Part shown: positions 11,489 to 22,008 of the stretch, piece by piece | Position numbering within the stretch: the stretch's first letter is position 1 | Layout: each line of letters opens with the position of its first letter | Source: Globodera rostochiensis | Taxonomy: Eukaryota; Nematoda; Chromadorea; Rhabditida; Heteroderidae | Assembly: GCA_018350325.1 (NCBI GenBank) | Contig: JAEVLN010000023.1 | Coordinates: forward strand, 869,001-933,000 | Reading direction: 5' to 3' | DNA length: 64,000 nt | The notes under the pieces: generated by a model | The model's database searches: none | Told to the model about the DNA's origin: nothing | Seen by the model: only the letters and a program-made list of their open reading frames with translations | Made by a program: the position numbers and the translations under genes

Positions 11489-11785
11489 ATGGTACAGTTA
11501 GTTAATGTGGTTAATATGCAAAGGCATATTTCAGGGTATTATCCCCGAGATGCACAGAGCTTTTCAATTCTGTTGATGCTTTCGCCCTACAAAGATGGGC
11601 TTCGTGGACATTTTCAGCATGGCGAAGGAAAACCCGTAATTGTGGCGTTATTCGTTGTTGTGAAGGCATTGCGGGACGGCGTTAAGGTGACACCATTAGA
11701 TTTCATAATCCACAAAGAGCCAGAAAAAAATCTTGGTGAATTCAACAATTTTTTGCAAAATTTCATCGACATTTCGACGATTTAA
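11489..11785 (+). pseudogene. SecA-like DEAD/ATPase fragment, left copy
   Basis: The 98-codon frame contains YYPRDAQSFSILLML, then GHFQHGEGKPVIVALFVVVK. This is the layout of the SecA-type motor domain, where the Walker A segment usually reads GEGK followed by S or T. Here the residue after GEGK is Pro, which should abolish nucleotide binding. The segment expected next (the TSSPVLAxRDAxE-type region) is replaced by unrelated sequence, and the frame stops. A CPNC pair precedes it in another frame near 11,450. SecA-like proteins occur in plant-parasitic nematode genomes; this is a remnant. Confidence 0.55.
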
Positions 11786-13202
11786 GGCAAAATTCGAAGA
11801 AAACTTGCCAGATCGGACGGGATGGCGTGCTTTCAACGTGGTATGGTCGTAAGCAACCTTTTAGTGAGGGAAGCCAACCAAATGGGTGACTGACTTCTTT
11901 TTGTCTCGCTTTACCCCGGTGTTAAACAGAGAATGTAAAAAAGAGAAATAGTGTTGTTCTGTAAGAGAGCAGAGAAAAAAAGGAAGTCAAAAAAGTAACG
12001 AGTTGGGGAGGGCGGATATTTACCCGTTTCGTCGGTCAGAGAAACCTCTCATTTCCCCTCAGGTTATATATTTTTTGTCGTCGTCTGACGATTTTTATGT
12101 GACCGTTCAATTCATTCATTTTGTTTTTCCGCATTTTATCCCTGCAAATTTGATGTTGCTATGTGCACCCGTTATTTCGCAGTTACAACAAATCCGATCT
12201 TCTGTTAGAATCTTCCGCTTTTTCTTGGGGAAAAATTATGAGTCAAGAAAATTAAATCTTTTTTTTTCTAAAATTGTCTGCAAATGTGTTATTTGATGCA
12301 TTGATTACGAATTTGATAATAGAAAATAAAAATTGAGAATTAAAACGGTTGTTGAATTCGTGATTATAAATTCGGTTTCTACGTTCGTATTCTGAAGTTT
12401 TACCAAACTCACTATAAACTATTAAAAAAATGCAAAAATAACTAATGGGAAAAAGGGTTGAAAAAAGTGTCAAATTTAATGGAACGCCAACAAACGATGA
12501 ATTTGCCAACCTCCTCAAGTGCCGGTTTCGATTTGATGGCACAAAATGGAAACCGTAGAAGAATTGAAGGAGGAAATGAAAAAGACAAAAGAATTGGTCG
12601 GCTTCAACAATAAAGAGTTTTTGAAAAAAGTTAATTTATTTGATTTTCTTAAATCAAAATGTTTTAAACTTGTCGGCGCCCAAGTTGACCCCATCTGAGC
12701 CATTTGCGCCTCAAAACGGCACGGCAACTGTCCAGTTTTTATGACGGAACTCCGTGGCCAAGAAGACGGGAGGTGAATAAATTTGATTAATTCTGGGCTT
12801 TTCGTTTCGACAGGCATTAGAAAATTCGTAAAAAAGTGCACGAAAATAGAAATTTTAGAGGATGCCCAAAAGTTCCACGTCAGCCCTTACCCGCTTAAAG
12901 CAGCCCCTGTGATATGCAAAGTTCAATTCACATTTATCGACCAATATCACTGCTTCTTTGGCCATAAACTGCCTAGGGGCGCTTTTTCCATACAATACAT
13001 TAGCCCCAATGCTTCAACCCCTCCCCCCAAAATTGGCATAAACAGGGGGCCCCAAATGCCGTGACCATTTTTGGCATAAATCTTTGTTGGGGTAAGGCAA
13101 TCTTTTCGTAAATGCCAACGCATTCTCTCGCGTCCCCTCCACTCTCTTCATTGACAATGCTATTTTGAAACAAAGGCACTTCTAAGCCTGCGATTAAAGG
13201 CG
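11786..13202. other. Unrecognised, partly coding-like region, left copy
   Basis: Around 12,478-12,775 plus-strand pieces read NGTPTNDEFANLLKCRF, ELKEEMKKTKELVG and FLKKVNLFDFLKSKCF, but frames shift and a TGA interrupts near 12,698. Around 12,240-12,340 a degraded relative of the reading frame at 17,149-17,448 can be traced. I do not recognise either family. The mirror image is at 60,690-62,100. Confidence 0.4.
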
Positions 13203-13209
13203 TATAAAA
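13203..13209 (+). promoter_or_regulatory. TATA box of the BTB-BACK-SPRY gene
   Basis: TATAAAA lies 53 bases upstream of the ATG at 13,262. The same box is at 60,689-60,695 in the right arm, and a diverged copy of this upstream region sits in the palindrome spacer near 31,440-31,610. Confidence 0.5.
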
Positions 13210-13261
13210 GCGGTGGCATGCAGCAAATAGCCATCATTCAAAATTATTTTATTGCCTCAAA

Positions 13262-16230
13262 ATGCCCACCTTTCTCTTCTTGGCCGCAATTTGCTTGCTT
13301 GTGGCCGCTTCCACTCTGCTGGTGACGGGTCAGAAAATTTTTCAAATTAAAAATTTGGCGTAATATTTCATCGCTTTTCAGTGTGTGGGGTGACTAAGAA
13401 AAATTTATTTAAATATCGAAATATTTTAACTTAAATTTTTGACTGACTCACGTAGAGAATTCAGATGCATCGCCAAACAAAAACACCAAACTCGAAAAAG
13501 GATCATCCAGTTCTGGCAAAGCTCAATCAACCCAAGGTAACAATACAAAAAATAGTTTAGTTATTTATTTATTTTTTCAAATTAACTATAAGAATAGGAA
13601 CATCAATTAAATTTTGTAAAGTTCCAAAAGCAAACTCTTCGGCGGTGCGGACGGACCATCCTGCGGACGTTCACTTTTTTGTGGGGGAAGGAGACGAAAA
13701 AGAGGCGAGTTTTGGGGGGATAGATTAAATAATCTTTTAGGCTTAGCTTCTTTTTTTCTTAATTTTTTTGTTTCTTTGAATTTGAAGCTTGTGAAGGCAC
13801 ATAAAGCAATTCTGGCGGAAGTCTCCGACGTTTTTAAGGCAATGTTTCGTTTTGACGAGGCAAATGCAAAGGCCGCGGCCGTTGGGACCGGTGCGTAAAA
13901 TTTGTTTAAATTTTTTAAATGATTTTTAGGTTCTTCGAAAAAGATTGTGCACGTGGAGGTGCCGGACGTGGAGGTGGGCGTGTTCAAGGCGATGTTAGCC
14001 TGCATTTACGCCAAGGATTTGAGTGAACTGAACGGGGACAATGCAATTTCTGTGCTTTATGCGGGTGAATTTTAAGAAATTGAATTTGCAATTTAATCTA
14101 GAAATATAATTATGGAGATTGCCGTGAAAGTTCTTAGTTTTGATAATTTCAAAAACAAAAATGTTTTTAATTGCATTAATTTATTTTAGCCGACAAATAT
14201 AATCTTCCGGAACTTGTCAAAGCGTGTTTGAACTTTCCAATACCGGATTTGCGTAATGTTTTTTTCGCATTTGACCAGGCTCGCTTTCTTGGAAAAGAGG
14301 TGAGGAATGTTTTTTTTCTATCTGTCAGACAACAATTATAATTTAATTTATTTTGGAAATTAATTTTCTTAAACAATTTCAATAATCGGTTTAAACCCAA
14401 GGTAAGTATTATTTAATTTACATTTTCAATTTTTATTTATTTTGGGACTTTGCTCGCCGGTGTTTGGATTACATCGATGTGAATGCGGACGCTTTGATCC
14501 TCTCCGAAGCGTTTTTGCAAATGGATCAGCAATTGTTGTGCGAGATTCTGGAGCGTGACGGGCTGTGCATCTACGAAGAAATTGCAATTTGGAATGCCGT
14601 AAATTTATAAAAAATAAAAAACAATTAAAATGATTTTAAAGTTTTTAATTAGGCACTTCGCTGGGCAGACGAACAATGCCGTCAAAATGGGGAAGAGCCT
14701 TCGGCAGCAAATAGACGCGCAATGCTCGGCCCGGCACTTTTCAAAATTCGTTTTCCGCTCATTCCTCAAATGGATTTTACTGAGAATATTGGTATTACTC
14801 ATTTGGATTGGCAGTTTGAATTTTAAAATGCCAAATCTACCTAATCTATTTTCATAATTCCGAGACCCAACATTTGGTTGAATTTTGCTTTTGACAGTTC
14901 CGTCCGGGGTGTTGGAGGAGGCCGAGCAGGTCAGCGTGTATCAGTACCTTTCTCATCCGGACGCCGGTTTGCCCGAGCTTTACCAGCTGCAATTCCCTAC
15001 TAATGGACGTGCTCTTACAGGTGGTCACCTTGCCGTTTACCCTATCAAAGTGCTATACTCATATACCGTATATCCACTTTTAATCCCCCATGTGCAATTA
15101 TTTTTAACCTTCTCATAAAGGGCGAAATTATTAGAGGGTGGGGGATTAAGAGCATGTAGGATTAAAAGAAGGTATACGGTAGGAGTATTTATTGCATATA
15201 GAAAAATCAGAAATTTGTAACCGCTTTAAGATACCTACTTTTTTCATAGCCAAATCAAAACTGCCACTTTTTATTCATTTCCCTACACAAAAGCGAAATT
15301 GTATTTTATATTTTAAAAATAAAATTATATTTCCTTAGGGCTAACCCCTAAAAATCGATGGGATTCCGATGCTCGTCACGAGGACCTGACGCTCATTGAC
15401 GCCAATCAATTGATTGTCGAACATTATGGAGAAAAGGGTAAATATTATTCCGTTAAAGTGATTTAATTAAAAAGATTTATGAAAAAAATTCACAAAATTT
15501 TTGATTTAACTTTTTCTTTCCAGGGCATTGCTCTGTCCGCGCCAAACAGCCAATTCCAAAAGACGGCATTTTCTACTACGAAGTGAAAATCTTGGAGAAA
15601 GGAGGGTAAGTTAAATAAATAAATAGACTTTGAAATGCTTTAGAAGCATTTTTCTTCAAAAATTTTTTATTTAGCGGTATTTTTATTGGGCTTGCGACCG
15701 AACAAATGCCATTGGACAAATGGGTTGGAGAGAGCGAAGGCACTTACGCGTACTCAAAAATTGGCAGTTTTTGGGGTAACAAAGATTATAAATGTTCCTA
15801 CAACAAAAATGGACGTCCTTACATCACTGGAAAGCCCAAATTTGACCTTAACGACGTCATCGGCTGCGGCGTGGATTGGACAACTCGCCAAATCATTTAC
15901 ACAAAAAATGGACAGCGTTTGGGTGAGAAAAAAAAGAATAAAATTAAGGGCATTTAACACCTTTTGGGTTGTTTCTTTAATTTAAAGATCTAATCGAATG
16001 GCCCATTATTTTTGGATTTATAAATCTTTTTATTTAATTTATTTTGTTTTGTTTATTTTTTTACAGCCTATTTGTTAGTCGATTCTGCCGCCGAATTGTA
16101 CCCGTGCGTTTCGATGTACACGCCTGGCACCAAAATTGAAGCAAATTTTGGCCCGAATTTTAAATTCAACATTGCGAAAGCATTCTCTTATCGATACCAA
16201 TTTTTGGCAAAAGAAGACACCTGCAACTAA
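13262..16230 (+). CDS. BTB-BACK-SPRY protein with predicted signal peptide, left copy
   Basis: Fourteen exons close in frame to 538 aa: 13,262-13,328; 13,382-13,389; 13,458-13,536; 13,598-13,704; 13,788-13,890; 13,930-14,064; 14,190-14,299; 14,446-14,598; 14,653-14,791; 14,898-15,020; 15,339-15,437; 15,524-15,605; 15,675-15,922; 16,067-16,230. Residues 1-22 are a hydrophobic leader ([20 protein letters not shown]), then a Ser/Lys linker. A BTB domain follows ([50 protein letters not shown]), then BACK ([20 protein letters not shown]) and a full SPRY domain ([45 protein letters not shown]). BTB-BACK normally recruits cullin-3 and SPRY binds targets, so a ubiquitin-ligase adaptor is plausible. 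Oddities are an 8-nt microexon, a GC donor at 13,705, and GG instead of AG just before 14,446. Confidence 0.8.
15063..15180. mobile_element. Small MITE inside a BTB-SPRY intron
   Basis: TACCGTATATCCACTTTTAAT at the left pairs with ATTAAAAGAAGGTATACGGTA at the right. A relative lies at 26,080-26,175 (TACCGTATTCACTC, GTGGGTAATTATTAGAGGG), also in a gene intron. Confidence 0.65.
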
Positions 16231-17148
16231 AGTTTTCAAAAAACATTTCTAAAGCAGTTAGGGTATTAAGCGTAAATAAAAAATTTTCATTTTATGATTA
16301 AATTCATAAATATTTGTTAAGAATAAAATGATTAATTTTGCCTTTTTCTAAACTAGGTATTCTTTTTTTTTTGAAATTCCTATTATATCTCGGTGAGCAT
16401 TTTTTTCTTATTTTTGGAATCACTAAATTTATTAGATAAAATTAATTTATTTATTTTTGTAAGCTAATGGGAAAGAAGGAATTATAAAATGAATTAATTC
16501 AATGAATGTTCTGGATACATCTATAAAGTAAACGATTCTCAGCCACAATCGTTTTATTTATTCCTCATTTACATTTTGTTTTTAAGTTTAAATATGTTTT
16601 TCTGCATTTAAAAATAAATATTTTTTTAGGTTTTTTGGAGATTGATTGAGGATTTTGGCGATTTTGTAAAAAAATGTTATTTTAGTTAAAGAGTTTTGAA
16701 TTAGTCAATTACATAATTAATCAAAATATTTTTCGACTTTTTCTCTGTCTCTGCTGAATGGCATTTCGCGAAAATGTTAATGGCCTCATTCTACGAAATT
16801 CTCCCGTTCTTGGCCCTAAACCAAATTTGATCCTCCACTTAAACATTATAAAATGGTTGATGCATATCGAACGAAGTGTTCCCGCGCTTCCGTTAATTAA
16901 GAATTAATTTTTTTTAAATGTTTATAAAAATTTCAAGCTTTTTGTGCTTGGCGCTCATTCAAAGAGCTAACTCAGATGCTATCTCAAAATAAAGTGAGCT
17001 ATTCTTCATGATGGTAGCGCTGAAGTGTGTCTTCTAAAGCGGTCGGACCCAATCCCGCCACCACCGGACACCGCAGAGAGAAAGTGTTGGCTTTAAAAGT
17101 TGACAAAAGGTCCCTTTATAGGGGTTTCGAGCTCGTTCAATCTGAATA
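16231..17148. other. AT-rich intergenic sequence
   Basis: No gene is seen. The single-copy hAT target CTTTATAG at 17,114-17,121 is the empty site for the element found at 43,478 and 56,110. Block A (the 3.5-kb segment duplicated in the right arm) begins near 16,376. Confidence 0.6.
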
Positions 17149-17448
17149 TTACCTTCTTGTTTGTCGGCAAGTTCGGGTGCCTAGGGGAAAGTCGTCCAAT
17201 TGATTCTCCAGAAAAAATGGGAAGGAATTGATCTTATTTAATTTTATTTTACACACACTGCCCCAAAAAAGTCTTGCAAGCAACCAATTACACATACCGC
17301 TTAAGATTCTCAATTTTTTATTTTCTATGGACAAATTTGTAATCAGCGCATCAAATAACATATCTTCAGACAATTTTGGAGTAAAAAATATTTCAAATTT
17401 TTGACCAAAAGGCTCCCCTATGGTTTTGCATAATTTGAACCTGTTCAA
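17149..17448 (-). pseudogene. Unrecognised reading frame, block A, left copy
   Basis: The frame begins NRFKLCKTIGEPFGQKFEIFF and continues DMLFDALITNLSIENKK, loosely like the start of the F-box-like family (DxLFxxxxF). There is no good ATG context and no further exon. Present also at 43,149-43,358 and 55,800-56,060, so it is a conserved remnant within block A. Confidence 0.4.
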
Positions 17449-17568
17449 AAAACCGGTTTAAACAATTGTTGTTGATTATTCTGAATTTAAACATTTATAA
17501 AAGCGGAGAATAGCAACAATTTTAACGTTTAGTCTGTGTGTTCACAGTTTAAATATTTCCATCCAAAT

Positions 17569-17800
17569 TTAAGCCTCTTTACCCATCGCCGATGTCACTG
17601 TCTTCGAATTCAATGCCAATGCAATTCCACTGAAACAAATTCCACGCCGCCGCCTCCTTTTCCCACTCACCCATTTTGCTTCGTCATGCTCAATTGGACA
17701 ACGAACCAAAAGCCAATTGTCCTTTTTAATAAAGTGCCGAAACACCAATCGCTCCCCCGTCAAAATGTTTTTCAGTTCAATTGGCACAATGAAACAGACA
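17569..17800 (-). pseudogene. F-box-like family last-exon fragment, frameshifted, left copy
   Basis: It matches the last exon of the gene at 22,009-24,304: [34 protein letters not shown]. After AKW the frame shifts (GGGTGAG instead of GGGCCGAG), replacing the expected EWEKEAAAW. Upstream exons are absent. Confidence 0.7.
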
Positions 17801-18397
17801 GATGATAAAATTGACCGGATCGGTCGATTTGGAAAACCTCCTTTATCACTTTTGATCAGAAAAAATAATTTGATTCAAATGTACGAAGCCCATCTTGGCG
17901 TTGTGTATTTGATGAGAGAGAATTGGAAATCTTCTGAAAGTGTAAAAGATAAAGACGCGCAAAACGAAATTAAAATGAATCAAAAATAGATTGAACAGGA
18001 GCAAAAAAGGGAATAATGTTCGAGCAGTTCAACCAACTGGAATTCCTGCGTTAAGTTTAGTGTACACAGTCAAGCCTCGAATTCCACCATGGCTTAATAA
18101 TATTGAAGAAAAAGATCAAAAAGATTGGATATTGATCGAAAATCTTTAATTGAGGTTCTCGATCGGCCGACCAATGTTTGCCAAGATTTGTCATAAAATC
18201 TACCACCCGCAGCAATCGAGAACACGCCACGCCTGTGCCAACATTGAATTGAAGAAAGTGATCAGACATTTCTCATTAACTATTTTAATGCCGGCCACAC
18301 ATATCGGTCGGCGGTTGAAAGCTTTGAATTACACTTAATGAGGTCGGATCTGATCGATGGTATATGATAAAGTGCATATTTTTGCTGCCTTAAACGA

Positions 18398-18404
18398 TAT
18401 AAAT
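18398..18404 (+). promoter_or_regulatory. TATA box of the secreted-peptide gene
   Basis: TATAAAT about 100 bases upstream of the ATG at 18,500. It is conserved in the two right-arm copies (near 42,190 and 54,853). Confidence 0.4.
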
Positions 18405-18499
18405 ACGCGCAGTTCGGCCATTTAAAAAGTAGTAAAATAAATTTATATTTTAATTTATTTAATTCCCTCGACTTTTATTCTTCAGAATTTTCTCCTGAA

Positions 18500-18862
18500 A
18501 TGCCCAACTCATCCACCAAAAATTTCCTCTTTTTGGCCTCCATTTTGGCCATGCTCATAATTGAGATTAAAATGGACGCGCCCAAAGGAAATGTTGCCAA
18601 ATCGGGGGAAGCCGAGCCGCGCGGACTTTTAGTAAAAATTTTGCAATTTTCTTTTAATTAATCTCCGAATTTGTGAAGTTGTTATTGGGCGGCCAAAAAA
18701 CGGGTGCAAATGGAATCGGAAAAGAAAATGAGCAGCCAAAATCCCAATCAAAAGGTTATTTTATTTTTAAACAATGACAAAAAGTGCCAAAACAACTCAA
18801 CCGAATCTGATTTTAGGTACGGCACTTCGTGGAGGGCGCCACAAGAGAGACGTTTTGGGCCA
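18500..18862 (+). pseudogene. Secreted-peptide gene, 3' truncated, left copy
   Basis: Exons 1-3 of the gene found complete at 41,530-42,088 are recognisable: leader MPNSSTKNFLFLASILAMLI, then LLGGQKTGANGIGKEN, then GTALRGGRHKRDVLG. Just after this point the sequence switches to unrelated DNA (CAACAAAAGCTTCACATCCC), so the tail and the last exon are gone. Lost function is inferred. Confidence 0.75.
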
Positions 18863-19494
18863 ACAAAAGCTTCACATCCCGCTACCTTGCCATCGAATCC
18901 AATACCAAACTGCTTTCTTTCAATTAGCTGACTGGGCGAATAGCAACACCGATTTCGCAACACACTTCTTTTGGCATTATGCCATCTTTATTAAATTGAT
19001 TTGAAAATAAGGACAAAAGTAGAACTTGGTAAAAACAAAGAAAAATAACAACGAGATCCGAAATCAAGAGTCATAAGTACATATTAGAAGGTTGACAAAT
19101 TGATAAAAATGATTACAAAAATGTAAATTAAACATCGGCAAGAGCGTAAAAAAACATGAGAAGGTCAGAATTTTGAGAGACTTTTATCCTAATTATGTGA
19201 AATGATGGCCTGCTATGAGAATAGAGTAACATGAAAATGGGTAAAGCAATATGAGAACGACGGTCAGGGTATGAGAATAAAAGAAAAAAAGGTGTGAACG
19301 GTTCAAAAATGTTGAAAATTATAAAAGCAAATCCCAATAACAGAAACATAAAAAACCAATTTAATCCTCAAATAAGAAATCCTAAAGCTCGCCTTAAATG
19401 GTTAAGATCGAAAGAAGAACGATTTAATCGAAACTGAAACTACCGATCAAATTTTGGCATTTTGAAAATTGTGCAAACATTTTGAGTTTTAATT

Positions 19495-20045
19495 TCAAAA
19501 CTTAATAAAAGGTGCCTGGGCCCACGTCTGTTTTCCATCGAACACTCTTTCCCATTTTGACGGCATTTTTCGTGCTTGTTGAAACGGCATCGCGCTACCG
19601 TAATGCGACGATCTCGGATTTTTCGGGTTGACCATCGACTGAAGACTTCCCTCATTGTTTTGCAAATTATCCCCGCTCCAATCACAAGAATGCGTTCCAG
19701 CTTGGGATGGCATAAATGTGTCGTGCATTGGGGGGACTTGCTGAAATGGCATTACGCCACCGTAATGCGACGATGAGCCTGTGTTGCCCGATGTAAAGTT
19801 GGATGATTGTGGTGTGGGGCTGAAAAAGTTGGATGCGCCGGTCCTCCGCGTCGATTGCGATTGATTTGGGAAATACGGCATCCCAACCTTTAATTAATTA
19901 GGGCAATTAATTCAAAAGTATAGATTAGGCCCTTTTCCCTTTTTTCGCAGCATTTTTACCTTCCGATGAGCTCGGCTTTCTGATCATCGACTCAAGATCT
20001 CCATCATTGTTTTGCAAATTATCCCCGCTCCAATCCCAAGAATGC
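19495..20045 (-). pseudogene. Low-complexity repeat protein cut off by a foldback element
   Basis: Minus-strand sequence carries two related units, WSGDNLQNNDGDLESM (upstream, near 20,030) and WSGDNLQNNEGSLQSM (near 19,660). It also has SSHYGGVMPFQQ repeated as SSHYGSAMPFQQ, ending at a stop at 19,495. A likely intron lies at 19,888-19,959, but the two frames do not join cleanly. The upstream unit runs straight into the terminal repeat of the element at 20,046, so the 5' part of the gene is lost. Family not recognised. Confidence 0.5.
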
Positions 20046-20735
20046 ACTGATCAAAAAAGGTGATTGGGCCAAGTTGCTACAACACCTCCTTCATGGAGAT
20101 CCGGAAACCCCAAAATACACTGAAAATAAGGGTAAATTTAGAAAAAAAATCCCTGAGGGCTTGGAAAAAATTTTCTGCAAAAAAGCATCATAAGGGATGA
20201 ATAGCCCACTAAATTCTCTACAAAACCCAAAAAACCGCTAAGCTCTGCAACTTTTCTCCGATGAGCGTGGGCGTCATGTGCAACCTGCGCAGGGACCGTC
20301 TGCAGGGGGTACTGTAGTACAATCTTTTTAGATGCAAAAATCGTGATTTCTTACTTAAAATACAAAGTTTTTAATTGCCTAATTATTTAAAAAACCTTAA
20401 AAACTTATTATAATGAAGTTAGCTATTTCCCAAAAGTGCCAAACTAGATTTCTTGTTTTACGCTACCGTACCCTTCTGCAGACGGTCCCTGCGCAGGTTG
20501 CACATGACGCCCACGCTCATCGGAGAAAAGTTGCAGAGCTTAGCAGTTTTTTGGGTTTTGTAGAGAATTTAGTGGGCTATTCATCCCTTATGATGCTTTT
20601 TTGCAGAAAATTTTTTCCAAGCCCTCAGGGATTTTTTTTCTAAATTTACCCTCATTTTCAGTGTATTTTGGGGTTTCCGGATCTCCATGAAGGAGGTGTT
20701 GTAGCAACTTGGCCCAATCACCTTTTTTGATCAGT
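20046..20735. mobile_element. Foldback element with ~265-bp inverted arms
   Basis: The left end ACTGATCAAAAAAGGTGATT and right end AATCACCTTTTTTGATCAGT continue as an almost perfect inverted repeat for roughly 265 bases each, around a ~160-base AT-rich middle. There is no protein, and no clear target duplication was found. It belongs to left-private sequence absent from the right arm. Confidence 0.85.
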
Positions 20736-21049
20736 ATCAAAAGTTATGCGTGCATGAATTTTTGTTTGGATTTTGGGCCAAACAAAAAATTGATTTTTTG
20801 TTTTAAAAATTTTTGGCATTTACTTTTGACGCAGTAAAAAGTGGAGTGGTCGGACTTGGAGTAGGACAGTATTTTAATGAGGGGGATTCAGGATGGTTGC
20901 TCTTGCTGGTTTTGTAGCCCACAAAAAATGCTACAAAAAAGCCCTTTATACTTTTTCTCAAAGATGTTTCTTTATCATTTTACAAATCGGTGAACAAAAA
21001 AAATTTTTTGGGCATTTACTTTTGGCGACCACTGTAAATAGGGCCCGGA

Positions 21050-21195
21050 TTTATAGTTGCTAAAAATCTCCAAATAGTTTGGTTTATAGTTGCTAAAAAT
21101 CTCCAAATAGTTTGGTTTATAGTTGCTAAAAATCTCCAAATAGTTTGGTTTATAGTTGCTAAAAATCTCCAAATAGTTTGGTTTATAGTTGCTAA
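21050..21195. repeat. 33-bp tandem repeat, about four copies
   Basis: TTTATAGTTGCTAAAAATC followed by TCCAAATAGTTTGG repeats four times with almost no divergence. It starts right after GGGCCCGGA, the terminus of the TA-flanked MITE family at 3,505. Confidence 0.9.
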
Positions 21196-21481
21196 TGCAG
21201 AGTTTGAATATAGGTGCAAATAAAATTGTAATCTTTGGAATGGTGAAATGTTTTTAGAAAAAGCCACAGAATTCAAGAGGTAATTACACTAAATTTTCAA
21301 TAGTCTATCTTTTAGCGGTTTGATTCTAAAAGTTCTAAAATGGTGGGCAATAAATAGCAAAATATAAAATTGTGCAAAGAGATTTGCGAATTTAGCGACC
21401 AAATTGGTAAAAGTTCGGCGCCTATAAACAAACCTTGTTCGCAAACTCTTTACTTGTCTTAGAGGACAAAATTACGTATTT

Positions 21482-21625
21482 TTGCTTGTGGACGAAATGT
21501 CGCCGGACGAAGTGTCTTTTTTTGTCTTTATGGACGAAGTGCCGCCTGGACGAAATGTCGCTGGACGAAGTGTCCTTTTTTGTCTTTATGGACGAAATGT
21601 CGCCTGGACGAAATGTCGGCGCCCC
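21482..21625. repeat. Short tandem array of GACGAAATGTCGCC-like units
   Basis: TGGACGAAATGTCG and TGGACGAAGTG(T/C)C units alternate five or more times with TTTTTTGTCTTTA spacers. A minus-strand frame (RHFVHKDKK repeats, 21,422-21,895) is open across it and continues into Lys/Glu-rich sequence. It has no recognisable domain and is not called as a gene. Confidence 0.7.
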
Positions 21626-22008
21626 CAATTTCTCTTTCGATTTTCGTACGAAAATTTGTAGAAAAAACCTCGAAATTATCGAATCGAAAGGTTTCGTCGC
21701 AGCCCCGCTGTCATGGCGCCCAAGCCACTTCACTCTACTTTTGCTTTTCTCTTCTGCAATTTGTCTCTCTTTCACCTTTTCTCTATAATATTTCTCTTCT
21801 TTCCCCAATCCTTTCTTTTCCCAATTTTTGTCTGCACTATTTCTCGCCGCAGCGCTTTGACCTCTTTCCGCATTTGACGATTTTGTCACAATCATTCGAA
21901 ACAGAATTTTACTTTTTTTATTTTGTTTTTTATTAAGAATAAAAGTTCATTTTAACCTCATTTGGTCGTTAAATATAAAACTATTTGAATTTCATCAACA
22001 ATCAATAA

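Noticed and set aside
21422..21895. 157-codon Lys-rich minus-strand gene
   Set aside because: Much of it is the GACGAAATGTCG tandem array, with no domain, leader or splice context.
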